DNA of 64,000 bases. Origin: Bombus terrestris (lineage: Eukaryota; Arthropoda; Insecta; Hymenoptera; Apidae). The DNA lies in assembly GCF_910591885.1 (NCBI RefSeq), contig NC_063276.1:10416001-10480000 (forward strand), in the 5' to 3' direction. Position numbers and translations under genes: made by a program. Positions 12,601-23,454 of this stretch are shown one piece after another. A model generated the notes under the pieces. That model ran no database searches. It saw only the letters and a list, made by a program, of their open reading frames with translations, and was not told the origin of the DNA. Numbering within the stretch: the stretch's first letter is position 1; the number at the start of each line of letters is the position of its first letter.

Positions 12601-13539
12601 GGAGATTTTTTATCTATTTCAGTCTAAATTCTGTCATTGGGGTTTAGACCAGTAAATTGTAAGGGTTAACCTATAATTATTTCTTCATCATTTTCTTGTT
12701 TACTTTTTTCTTATATTTATAAATATAATATAACATTGCAAGATCGTAAAAGAGAAATCTATAATTTACAATTTACAACGTGTCAATTTACTAATATTAT
12801 TAAGTAAATTATTGCGCAGGAGTTACATATATCAATTGAAGAATAAAGTAATAAAATAAGGGCTTGCGGAAATAAAATACGAACATGACGATACAATGGA
12901 TACAATAGAAAGATCTTTAATAAATATATCAAAGACATGGTGAACTACATTATTCTTCGTTCTCTTTTCATAAATCATAAATATTGTAAGTGAATCCAAT
13001 CTTTTAAGCGGTAGTGTACAAATTATCAGAGATGACAATTCGCTGATATAAAGAAATAATATAATAATAATTCGTGTGACAAAATGTCCCGACAGAGAAC
13101 AGATGACAAATTCATTTATAACTTCCAGTAACATGTTAATTTAATGGACGTCATAGGATGGAGATTCTTTCGACGTTGTGTCATCTACACGAGCGTAATT
13201 GCTTTTGATCATCAGCCAGAGACACCTGCCGCAGGAAGGTTAATGAGAAAATCATATCGCTATTGGATTATTCTTATGAACTGTAACGAATTTCATAACT
13301 TCTCCCTTTGATAATTGTCCCATTACGTCCTCACGTTTTTCCTCTTTGGAATTTGATCCTTGCGGTGAGTGTTCGAATCTTCTACTTCGTAAAGCTCCAT
13401 ACTTGTTATCTTACACAATCGTTATAGATTTTTTAAATTATGTAGATTTATACCTTTATAAATTCATTGCTCGAAACGATTAGGGCTTGCTTCAAAATTA
13501 CGCCAAACATTTTCTCTCAAATATCCAATACGCCTCATG
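9621..13539. other. AT-rich intergenic DNA, no gene seen
   Basis: The stretch is very AT-rich, with only short random frames (up to about 100 codons, biased to Ile, Leu, Tyr and Lys, as expected by chance at this composition). The only clear structure is the 40-bp tandem duplication at 12284-12363. Confidence 0.5.
12284..12363. repeat. Perfect 2 x 40-bp tandem duplication
   Basis: The 40-bp unit beginning TTTGTAAAATTATGATC and ending GACGAAAGTA occurs twice in direct succession without a mismatch. Identity implies a recent local duplication. Confidence 0.9.
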
Positions 13540-13970
13540 TTCTAGATTACAATCAGGCAAACGGTTCGGAAACGGAAAGTAGCCGAATTTAATGTCGAAT
13601 CAGGATCAACCAGGGCAATCAACGAGTTTATAATCATTCTCGTGCACCGGACAAAACATAACGAGGACAGCGGTAATAAAAGAGCATAACGCGGATGCCC
13701 GTTTCGCGGTTTGTCCACAGGAATAGTTTTGCAAGCAAGTACATGCCGACGACAGGTGTCCCTCGCAAACGCGTCGTTACGCCGGCAAATCGCGTGACAG
13801 CTAGCATCAGTTGAGAGATATCTGCTCTATCGACATCGATGATATTCGTTATGCTGACAAATAACGTCGACAATGAACATGACTGGTCGACGGCTATTGT
13901 TTCGACGATGCTTTTCGCTTTGACGAATAAACGACCGAATATTGATGAAAATAAGCGTGGAATCAAACTG
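13540..13970. other. GC- and CpG-richer island, no convincing gene
   Basis: This is one of the most GC-rich non-repeat patches in the window. A 110-codon minus-strand frame (13634-13966) spans it, starting MIPRLFSSIFGRLF, but I recognise no domain and see no matching exons. The base composition alone makes long open frames likelier here, so I treat it as a possible conserved non-coding element. Confidence 0.3.
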
Positions 13971-16100
13971 TCAATTTTTTTTATATTTCTTTATTTTTAT
14001 TTTTGCTATTTTACATAGGTTATTGGCAATGCAAGAGAATGGAAAATTATAGAGTAGTATACAAAATGTTCCGTTTATCTTGTACACTTTTATATCTTTG
14101 TTATTTGTGCAGATACAAAAAAATGTACGAGGAACACTTTTTGGAAGGAACAGCGAATATCGTAATTATTCTGCATCAAGGTAATTTTTTTAGAGTTCTC
14201 AAAGTTATCGATGATTTTTAAATAATAATGACGTATTTTTACCACGGTATTATAGTAGCTAATAAAAAAAAGATTTCAAAAATATAGAAGTTGACTCTAG
14301 AATAACATTGAGTAGAAGTTTCATGATAATTTAAAGGGAAGTAAGAAATCGAACATTTTCTTATTTATTCCCCAAATTTGTATTATTATACAAGATATAT
14401 TCGAAATGATCTCCATTATTTCCGAGACATTTTCATATATGGTACAGTGGAATGATGATCTGGCACGTACGATCATAGTTGGAGCAATGGTAAAGCTGCT
14501 GTGCATCCACAGAATTCCTACCGACGTCTCCATAAATTAGCATCATTTCAATCTTTTCTTATTGACTATTAGTTACGATAGTCGACGATAGTGAGACAAA
14601 TAAGGCAGGGAAATCTTCGATTGCCTTGATAAGGATTATGTTTCGATTTGTATGATCTTTATAAACGTTAGAATTAATAACACCAAAAGTGTCATCAAAC
14701 GAAGTTCATTCTTAAGGACATAATTTATTGGGTTCTTGAAAATGATGAAGCTGATATCAAACCTTTTTTATAAAACAATAAGAATTTTGGGCAAAAATAA
14801 GAAAATGCTTAATATCTTACATAAATTCATTAATTCCAAATTATCATGAAATTTTTACTCAAGGTCATTTCAAGAGCAATATGTACATGTTTACTATCCG
14901 TTTTTTATCAACCATACTAATGCGATGATGAAAATATGGCATCATTATTGAAAAATCATCGAGGCTCTTGAAAACTCGGGAAGAATAGAATCTCCTTTGA
15001 AGGGAGAAAACATGAATTACGATATTCGCCCAACCAATTTTTTCCTCCTACAGTCTTTTATCTCAACAAAAAAGACGAAAACATAATTGCTCTAATATAG
15101 CTCTATACAATTGCTGTATATGGCTCATATATACAATTCATGTTATAATTCGAATTGTGTAGTTGAAGTTTAATTGAGTTAATCGAGAGTTGAGATTTTG
15201 TACCTTTATTTCACCTTTGGACAGCGTATTAGTTTGTTTCGTTACAAAATTATTGTGCCGCGTTCTTCATCGCCATCGGGAACAAAAAACGACTGATCGA
15301 CTTCATCTATTAAGGTATAAAACATCAGCTGAAATGTTCATTGTACTTTGAATCTAATTTTGAACTTACTTACATAATGTAAATGGGCATCACGAATGTA
15401 TCTGGAATTAACATATTATTTTTAAATGTTATTCGTAATTAAAATGTATTGTTATAGTTTCATATCTTGTAACAAATTTAGGTTGATATACCACTATAAG
15501 ATCAATACATTTCAATGTCACAATTGAAAAAATTGAATAGTGTTCGACGTAGAACTATGGAGTTAAAGATTTTTATCCAAATATTTTTATCCAAATATAA
15601 TTCGATAAAAGAACGTATTAAAAAGTTATGCGAAAAATCGAAAATTTGTAAGTGCAAAAGAATAATCTTCGATAAAATAGATATAAAAGAATATTTGTGT
15701 ACGTTACAAAACTATCTCAACAACAAGATATTTAAATAACAAAGCAGAACGAAGAATAGAAGTAGTAGAATAATTAAATAACTTCTTCGACAAATTGCAA
15801 AGCTATTCATTAAACGAATAAATTGAATTGTTTGTTAGCTTCGCTCTCTATCGTACGTAATTGTTTATTGTCCTCTTCGATTATGAAATGATTCGACACA
15901 TCCTGCGTGAAGAGAATTTTATTTTCATCCTACCTTGAATCGAATAACTGAAACTTTTGTTATAAAATATGAACGTGAAATAATAAATTCCCCGGTTTTA
16001 CGCAAATTGAACAATAATTTATATGAATAATATAATAATAATAATTTATATATGTATATCTTATAATAGGCGCACGATTAAAGATACAAAATTATATATA
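13971..16100. other. AT-rich intergenic DNA, no gene seen
   Basis: Short frames at 14003-14221 (+), 14321-14533 (-) and 15515-15739 (+) show no recognisable domain or splice structure. The last is a lysine-rich frame typical of AT-rich non-coding DNA. A TA run leads into the gypsy copy at about 16094-16115. Confidence 0.45.
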
Positions 16101-16113
16101 TATAATTATATAT

Positions 16114-16302
16114 ATCGGAGATGAAAGGACACCGAAGCCTTCCCTTTGGAACCTTAGGAAAATCCCTTATCATTAGAATCTCTCATTCTACTCATGGCCG
16201 TAATTAAGCAATTGTCGTCATTCAATCCGATTGTATTTGTTCGAGATTTGTGATAATAAGCTTAGGCTCGAGGCGACAACCAGTCACCGAACGTAGCCGC
16301 AG
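16114..16302 (+). repeat. Left arm of terminal inverted repeat (gypsy LTR start)
   Basis: This reads CGGAGATGAAAGGACACCG onward. It pairs with 18679-18867 in reverse complement, including the shared block AATTAAGCAATTGTCGTCAT. The arms differ by scattered substitutions and a small indel, so they are not a recent perfect duplication. Confidence 0.8.
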
Positions 16303-16978
16303 TCAAGGGATGAACGTTTTGCCTAACAAAGGCATGAAGTAATTCTATAGCTCTCCTTAAAAGAAATAGTTGTAGCGGCACGCGACTGTAAACATTCCAA
16401 CGGTTTCTGTGCCGTGGCTCGCCACACGCAGACCCTATTCTTCGGGTGAGATGATCAGATGTCGATGCATTTCCACAGTACATGTTCAGCTAGCCTGAGG
16501 ACCCGTTATAAATCTTAAATTTTAGTTAACTAAAGTCCTTCAAACAGACAAACAGTCTTTGTCCCAACTACGAGAATATAGGAGAAATCTATTTTTCTCA
16601 CGAATGACGCTTCCCGCTATCAACTTTCCCTCAAGGGCGGCAAGCATCTTTCTCTAACGACCAACATGGAAATTGACCAATTAACAGCAACGTCAATTTC
16701 CCTCACTTTCCGAAGGAAGACTTTTCTCCTCGAATCCGATGATCTCGTGCCCTTAGACACACCCCATCATAGTTTTCCTCCGCAGCGACACCGCAACATG
16801 TAGTCCAACTTAGACTTTGACGAAAATAATACATTCGCCATCCCGTTAACCGCGGATTCGTTATCAAACCCGAGGCCATTGTCATTAGTGTTACGAGTGC
16901 CTAATCGCCGCAATTAATTGTCAAATCTGTTGTATCCATACTTGTGTTAATAAACTCTATTTTCATTGTACCACAACG

Positions 16979-17610
16979 ATGGCTAATTCCAGTGGAGATT
17001 CATCAAACGCCCACAACCCCAATCTTAACGACAACCCGACATCAGAAGTGGGATCAGTGCCGGTTATAACAATGCAAGAGCATATGACTATCATGCGCGA
17101 GTTAATTCAGACGCTGGCGCCGAAGCCGAGTGCGAAACCTATAAAAATAGTACTGTCATATTTTAATCCCGAAATCACAGGCGCCGATCCAGCCGCATGG
17201 TGCCTTGCTGCTAATCTGCTTATGAAGAGCAACTCTCTACAAGACAGCGCGCTAGTTTCTGCTTTAAATAGTGCTCTAAAGAGTTCCGCAGCGCATTAGT
17301 TTACGCAAATAGTAACCGACGAAGAGCTTACCTGACCAATATTTAAGGAAATCTTTACTATGCTTTTTGATAGCAAAGATACAGCAACCTCGACGCTAAT
17401 GAATGTATTCGGAGAACAACCACGGAAGGGCGAAAACATGGCAGCTTTTGCCATTCGTCTCCGCTCCCTCCTGAAGACGAAGTGACAAAATGTAACTATG
17501 GCGGAAGTAATCAACGTTATCATCCTTCATCGAGTGAGCCCACATGATCAGCGCATTGAACAAGTAGCACTTGAGAAAGATATCCAGACCGCGGACCAAT
17601 TTCTAAGTGA
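16979..17610 (+). pseudogene. Gypsy gag, broken
   Basis: The start MANSSGDSSNAHNPNLNDN and the block ITGADPAAWCLAANLLMKS correspond to the gag at 1-707. A TAG closes the frame after 106 codons (17297-17299), followed by further recognisable gag residues (FGEQPRKGENMAAFAIRLRS) carrying more stops (near 17332 and 17483). The similarity ends near 17610, where it jumps into reverse transcriptase. Non-functional. Confidence 0.75.
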
Positions 17611-17619
17611 AATGAGATT

Positions 17620-18655
17620 TCGACGAACAATATGAGTACATAATGATGCCGTTTGGATTGAAAAATGCACCGTCCGTTTTTCAGAGGGCCATTCTCAATG
17701 CCTTAGGCGACCTCGCTTATTCATACGTTGTTGTTTATTTGGATGACGTCCTAATTACTGCCGACTCGATAGATCAAGCTTTAAAAAGATTGGACATCGT
17801 ATTAAATACCCTCGTAAACACCGGATTTTCTTTTAATTTGTCTAAATGCTCTTTTCCATAGACGTCGATACTCTATTTGGGATATGTAATTCATAACGGA
17901 GAAATTCGTCCAAACCCGGGTAAAATACAAGCCTTGAGTTCTTTACCTGCGCCAACGACCGTCACACAGCTTAGACAGTTCATAGGTTTAGCTTCTTACT
18001 TCCGAAAATTCGTTCCTAAATTTTCACAGGCAATGAAACCCCTGTATGCGCTTACTTCCGGTAACAAAAATATAACTTGGACAGATAGGATACAAAAATA
18101 AGGCAAAAAGTAATTTCCGTCCTGACTGACGCGCCGGTGTTAATGATATTCGACCCCAATTACCCGATAAAACTACATACTGACGCTAGTTCGGAGGGAT
18201 ATGGGGCTATTTTAATGCATAAGGTTGAAGGTAAAAATAGAGTAGTAGAATATTACAGTAAAAGAACTGCGGAATCTAGGTATCATTCCTACGAACTAAA
18301 AACGTTAACAGTTGTAAACGCCGTCAAGCATTTTCGTCACTATCTACATGGACGGGAATTTCTTGTCGTCACTGATTGTAACTCCTTGAAGGCATCCAGT
18401 AATAAAGTATATTTAAATGACAGGGTTTACAGGTGGTATGCTTACCTACAAACTTTTACCTTTGACATTATGTATCGGGAAGGCAAACGAATGGCCCACG
18501 TAAACTTCTTTTTGCGGAATCCCGTAGACTCGGATCACCGTACGATCAACAAAGTTACAGAGAAAGAAAACAATCTGACCGAAATCTCCGAAGATTGGCT
18601 GTTAGCGGAACAACGCCGCGATCCCCAAATCTCAGAAATAGTCAATAAGTTATAA
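17620..18655 (+). pseudogene. Gypsy pol remnant: reverse transcriptase palm and RNase H
   Basis: The frame opens inside RT at MMPFGLKNAPSVFQ (RT motif 4 of Ty3/gypsy) and continues to the catalytic YLDD box (VVVYLDDVLI, about 17730), the LGYVIH and RQFIGLASYFRKFVPKFS motifs. RNase H follows with KLHTDASSEGYGAIL (catalytic Asp), the ELKTL Glu motif and VVTDCNSLK. One in-frame TAG interrupts at 17859-17861. A frameshift with stops lies near 18100, and the final segment (18137-18655) is open. Protease and integrase are not seen. The enzyme pair would copy the element RNA; this copy cannot. Confidence 0.85.
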
Positions 18656-18678
18656 AACGAGGAAAGCTATACTATTAC

Positions 18679-18867
18679 CCGCGGCTACGTTCGGCGACTA
18701 GTTGTCGCCTCGAGCCTAAGCTTATTATCACAAATCTCGAACAAATACAATCGGATTGAATGACGACAATTGCTTAATTACGGCTATGATTAGAATCTAG
18801 ATTATAATGTTAAGGGATTTTCCCAAGGTTCCAAAGGAAAGGCTTCGGTATCCTTTCATCTCCGACA
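18679..18867 (-). repeat. Right arm of terminal inverted repeat (gypsy LTR start, inverted)
   Basis: Reverse complement of 16114-16302, ending in CTCCGACA next to a TA run. A normal 3' LTR would be in direct orientation, so this is either a rearrangement product or part of a second, inverted copy. The same 190-bp segment in the same inverted sense lies at about 1393-1581. Confidence 0.8.
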
Positions 18868-18873
18868 TATATA

Positions 18874-19282
18874 TGTAGTAACTTAAACGGGTCTTTAGAG
18901 GACGGACAAGTAATGATGTTTTGGTTTAATAAATAATATTCAAAACAACGAACTGATTACAATATTGTCGCACGTCTTATTATCATACTCGGCTCTCGAC
19001 TTTCCGATTCACACTCTCCGGCTTCTGCATTTGCTCACTCTCGCTTCTCAACTAACACTGTGTCCGACTTCTCAACTGACTAACACTGTCTTTAGCATTC
19101 CTTTGTCTTTTCCCGCCCTATCGCGCACATGTTCCGCAAACGCCCGTGGCCATGCAGGCCTTTTCCATGAAACTATTCACTTAAAAGGACCGACGACACA
19201 TTGATGAACCCGACAATGCCGCGGCTCTCGCGACATTGTTTATGGTTCGGCCGATATCTTAGGCCTTTTTGCCCACGATACA
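18874..19282 (-). mobile_element. Solo LTR, minus orientation, inserted in a TA run
   Basis: Read on the minus strand it begins TGTATCGTGGGCAAAAAGGC and ends AGTTACTACA, a TG...CA LTR of 409 bp with TTATTTATTAAACC as a possible polyadenylation region. TA repeats on both sides make the target duplication (ATATA or TATAT) plausible but unprovable. Its 5' half matches the element at 30423-30971. There is no internal coding region, so it is probably a solo LTR. Confidence 0.6.
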
Positions 19283-19584
19283 TATATATATATGTATGTA
19301 TGTTTAATCGTACGGCTATTCTTTAGGAATCATTACGTGAAATTTAATACGTAAATATTTTTGTTCAATTTCCCAACATTTGGAAGCAACTAATAGAAAG
19401 TCATGATTATCAAACTAAGTGAATTCTCAGATAGCGAAACATTTGTCTCTTTTCCCTTATAATGATTTTATATTTTAGAAATATTTTGTAATGCTGTATT
19501 TAGAGGCCAATTATCAAGTTTGTAAATCTAATATACCATTCGCGCAATATGTATCTTATAATAGAGTATATTAAGTAAAATAAA

Positions 19585-19842
19585 TGTTGTTATTTTTATG
19601 TTCAGAGGTAGGATCACATTAGTTAGTATTACAATATTGCACGGATAAATCTATCACACCGTTCTGAGCCGAAAAAGCCTTTATTGCACGTGCTTACACA
19701 GACTAGAGGGAAAAAATGAGCATCTAAAAATATCGATCGAGTCTATCGATTGCATCTAAAACAATCTTCTAGTTACTGCCTTTTGTAACTAGCGCATCCG
19801 CATGTGGAGGGCGAGCATGAACTCACGTTGTCATTTTCAACA
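19585..19842 (-). mobile_element. Copia-like solo LTR (copy 1) with 5-bp target duplication
   Basis: The 258-bp segment begins TGTTGTTATTTTTATG and ends TTTTCAACA. It is flanked on both sides by ATAAA (19580-19584 and 19843-19847), a perfect 5-bp duplication. A homologous copy lies at 40754-41020. On the minus strand it starts TGTTGAAAATGACAACGTG and contains GTGCAATAAAGGC, a polyadenylation-type signal, which is why I orient it minus. The copia assignment rests on the start resembling copia LTRs and is tentative; solo-LTR status is well supported. Confidence 0.8.
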
Positions 19843-19847
19843 ATAAA

Positions 19848-22633
19848 CTTTGTTAGAGTCTTTGAATAAACATAACAAATGAATGTTTTGATACTTGTGA
19901 ATGGCAATCTATATATACTGTTTTGAAGTTGCACGATATTACAGAAAGATTTTACAACCTATATAAGCATAAAAGGAATATAATTTTCTTATTTACATAT
20001 TTTTATTGAATTTACTTTGCCAAAAATATCGAGAAGCTCGTTCGTTATTCAAGCAAATGTCTGTTTTGAAGAGTATATTGATAAAGTAATCCTAAAGGTT
20101 AAAGCGTTCTTTTTCGTCAGGTGTCGCGCGACTTTGCAGACAACACATAGAAATGGCCTGACGTCCGGTATAAAATTGCCTTCTTGCACCGATAATCTTG
20201 AAGTGGCACTGATGCGAAAATTGGTTGCGTCGACACGGCTTTATTTGATGGCTCAAAGCGACAACAGGATGGAACGGAGCAACTTATAAGTTAGAACGTT
20301 AGAAGAGCAAAAACATTTATGCTCCGCTTGTGTATTTGAATAATATGAATATACTTTATTCTATTCTCGATATAAAAAATGTGAATTGCGATAAAAATAA
20401 AAATAACTGATTGGGAAAGTTTCAGAATTTGTTTGAGGAAAATTAGTCTATATGATAAAAAGCATCCGAGATTTAAAATACTATGTAATTAGTTATATTA
20501 ATTAGCCCTTTATAACCCTTATGTTTATATTCATGTATTTGTATTTATTACATTTTAGTTTACTGCACTATATTATTTTATTAAAATTAAATGAGATGTA
20601 ACGGTTATGAATTTTTAAATTTCAGATTAAATTGAGAAACTATAATGTGTTACAATATTTGTCTTTCTTAAGCAATTAAAATTCTGATTATAGGAGATTA
20701 GCGACATAGCTTTACTGTTAATATGCAACAATTTCTTCTAATTTAAAAATTAGAAACGGAACGTAGGAAAATTTGGAAATATCCTTAGAAATTAATAGAT
20801 TCGCAACAAACTGTTACGTTTCACTTCAAAAGATAAATCTATTATTAACTCACAGCGGTTTAATCTAATTAAAAATGAAAGGAAAAGAAGATAAAGATAT
20901 TAAAAATTCCGGAGATTACTAAATAATTAACGAATGCAAATTATTTACTTTCTAAGAAAATTAAATAAATAGATGAAATGTCATAACAATAATGTACCTA
21001 GGTTGTAGATTCTAAAATCAACATTTGAAGATTAAACTAATTTGAGAAAATCGATAGAAAACGGTCTTTATCAGACATGTCTCAATCAGAGTTGATACGT
21101 TCGTAGTACCTACGTGGTCAGTCTGACGACATAATTGGCCATCCTGATGGCAAGCGTAATCCTTCTGCATCCAGTGAGCCAATTGAGAGCACACCTACGA
21201 CTTGATGGGTTCTGGTTAAGAGCACAGCGTTGATAAATGGAGTATAATCAAGGGTTTGCATTTACTGTTGTGCGGCCCACTTAATTGCTTGTAAACTATA
21301 GGCCGTACACGGAAATGCTGCGCAGAGTAATTGGTAATCCAATTGCTTGCCAATCTTCTATTTCCTGTCGCATGAACTGTTTCTGTGCAAACGAAGAAAG
21401 CTCGATAACCTAACTACCCTTTAGAGTTTTAAGCGTTTCTAAGATGAACGTAGGATAGTAAATATTATAAATTGTTTAAAAACTTGAACACTTTATCAAC
21501 GTAATGAGATGTTTTTACTATAAGACAAAATAATTTGTATTAAATAAATATATTTTGTAGAAGGTTGCATCTGTGCATTTTTTCTTGCAAAAACCGAAGC
21601 TTTCATCTTATGTAACATTAGAGAGGCGTACGTTAAGGGAACACATAACCAGCTAACATAGGAAAATTTCTTGCTACATGACCCATTTTCTTCCAAATCA
21701 CTGAAGCTCTTTTAATTAAATTTTCGTTGGCTAAGTACTTAGTTAATATGCAACAGTGAATAAATTGGAAACATAATGTTTGTTTAAATTTTTTAGAAAA
21801 ATAATTATATTTTGAATTTTGAATAAAGTGTTATTGAAAAACTATGAACATTGATTTTTTCAACCTGGGTTCCCAAAGTTTTTCCTTTCATAAGTTCTGA
21901 TAATGTGTTAAGAATCATTGTAAAAAGTTGTATTTGATTTGCTATTTTAGATTTTAAAACGATGTATAAAAATGGATGAAAATGGAGCAGAGATTTATTT
22001 AAATCAATTAAAAAAATTAAAAATTATGTGCCTCTTGTACTCGGAATTTAAAAAGTTTACATCGAATTATTCAGAAAGATTTATATCTTTTGGATCACTA
22101 ATAAAATAAAAATCATTTTCTTTGTCGTTCGTGACTCCCCTTCGCGGATTAAGCACAGCGAACAGTACAATAGTAGGATATTGTTAGAAGAAACAGGAAT
22201 GGTTTAAACAGAATATTTTTACAAATGTAAAGTTGTATATGCATCGTGTAATTGCATAATTATTATAAAACAAATAAAATATATTTTATTTTTGCATGAA
22301 TCGAATCCTTTCATTATTCTTCATAAAAAGATATTAGGTAAATAATTTAATGGTCATATTACGTTTATCTACCTTGCGTCTCTTTCACTTTTTTGTAAGA
22401 AGTAAGATATAGTACTCGCATCCATTTTATTCTTTAAAAAAACCTGAAACATTGAATCAGAGGGAACAATAAATTGTACAGCAATAATTAAAAATTAACT
22501 TCAGCTCCATGAAAACAATGAAAAATTAATAACAAACACAATAAAAATGCAGTTAACCATCTCCTTCAGTAAAGATATTTACTTGAAATATTTTAATCGA
22601 ACTAATCACTTTTCAACCATCTTAGTTGATAAT
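19848..22633. other. Intergenic DNA, no gene seen; GC-richer patch at 21070-21420
   Basis: The sequence is mostly AT-rich. A 90-codon frame at 20017-20289 has no recognisable domain. The patch 21070-21420 is richer in GC, with sequence such as TGGCCATCCTGATGGCAAGC and no long frame. It may be a conserved non-coding element. Confidence 0.4.
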
Positions 22634-23454
22634 ATACACGGTGTCCCAGTATTGATGGTACAAATGTGGAGGTATATTAGAAAATAAGTCGGAGATATGT
22701 AATAAATTTTTTTCATTTGAAGCTTCATTTTTGAGGAATTCAACTTTGAATTTCCTCCGACTATGCATGCACTTGATTATGTCGTGGTTAAACCTGGATT
22801 ACTCTTATCGTGATTATTATCGTGGATCACGATACAAACTATATGTCGTTGATTTATGAGTAATAATAAAGCATGAACTCTTAAGATTTATTTCATTAAT
22901 GGAAAAATTGTTGAAAATGCTGGCCACCATACTACATACACAAGTATATTCTCCGAATTAAATTTTCATGCACGCTTTTCTACGTATTTTTGGTTTTTCG
23001 TCCTTCGTAGGCCAAAATGATCCTCGCTTTTAATTGTGGGAGACTTTTGTTGTCTTCGGAATAAACTGTTGATTTAATATGATCCCATAGATAAAAATCA
23101 AAGGGTGGCAAATCCGGTGATCGCGGACACCAAGTTACCGTACCAAATGTAATTCGGAGAGCACACCTGTGTATGCAGTATGATGGCCAGCACTTTAAAA
23201 AATATTTCCATTAAAAAAGTAAATCTTAAGAATGACATATTTTATTATTATTCATAAACCCACGGATATAGTTTGTATCGTGTTCCATTGAACCACGACT
23301 TAGTGAAGTGCATGCGTAGTCGGAGGAAATTCAATATCGATTTTCCCGAAAACAAAGCCTCAAATGTAAAAAACGTATTCTATATTTCCGACTTATTTCC
23401 TCATGTGCAATCATCTCCTCCACGGTTGTACCGTTAATACTGAGATACCCTGTA
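22634..23454 (-). mobile_element. Fold-back Tc/mariner-type element with ~330-bp inverted arms
   Basis: The left end TACACGGTGTCCCAGTATTG and the reverse complement of the right end (TACAGGGTATCTCAGTATTA) match. The match continues inward for roughly 300 bp on each side, including CCTCCGACTATGCATGCACTT and GCTGGCCACCATACTACATA on the left. The outer bases are TA, the usual target. The 200-bp centre holds a transposase C-terminal fragment on the minus strand (22979-23142). The element is probably non-autonomous. Confidence 0.8.
22979..23142 (-). pseudogene. Tc/mariner-superfamily transposase, C-terminal fragment
   Basis: The minus strand reads FGTVTWCPRSPDLPPFDFYL, then WDHIKSTVYSEDNKSLPQLK and a stop. 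SPDLxPxDFYLW is the third-acidic-residue motif of DDE/D transposases of the Tc/mariner superfamily. About 50 codons remain with no frameshift; the N-terminal DNA-binding domain and the first two acidic residues are lost. It sits between the long arms of the fold-back element. Confidence 0.8.

Larger units (their letters stand above)
16114..18867 (+). mobile_element. Internally deleted gypsy retrotransposon with inverted terminal segments
   Basis: Order: LTR/leader (16114-16976), gag (16979-17610), a large deletion, then reverse transcriptase and RNase H (17620-18655), and finally 18679-18867, which is the reverse complement of the first 189 bp (16114-16302). Leader and gag match the copies at 1-2346. 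An intact gypsy element would carry protease, RT, RNase H and integrase between direct LTRs. Here protease, most of the RT fingers, integrase and the direct 3' LTR are absent. TA runs flank both outer ends, in keeping with the TATA-type targets of some gypsy elements. Confidence 0.75.

Noticed and set aside
13634..13966. 110-codon minus-strand frame as a protein gene
   Set aside because: No recognisable domain, no splice partners, and a length explained by the locally higher GC content.
16703..16885. Minus-strand frames across the gypsy leader
   Set aside because: Shadows of the leader sequence. Only the sense-strand MEIDQL frame is shared between copies.
16114..18867. DIRS-type element because of inverted ends
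   Set aside because: Gag and RT/RNase H motifs are ordinary Ty3/gypsy and no tyrosine recombinase is seen; rearrangement is simpler.
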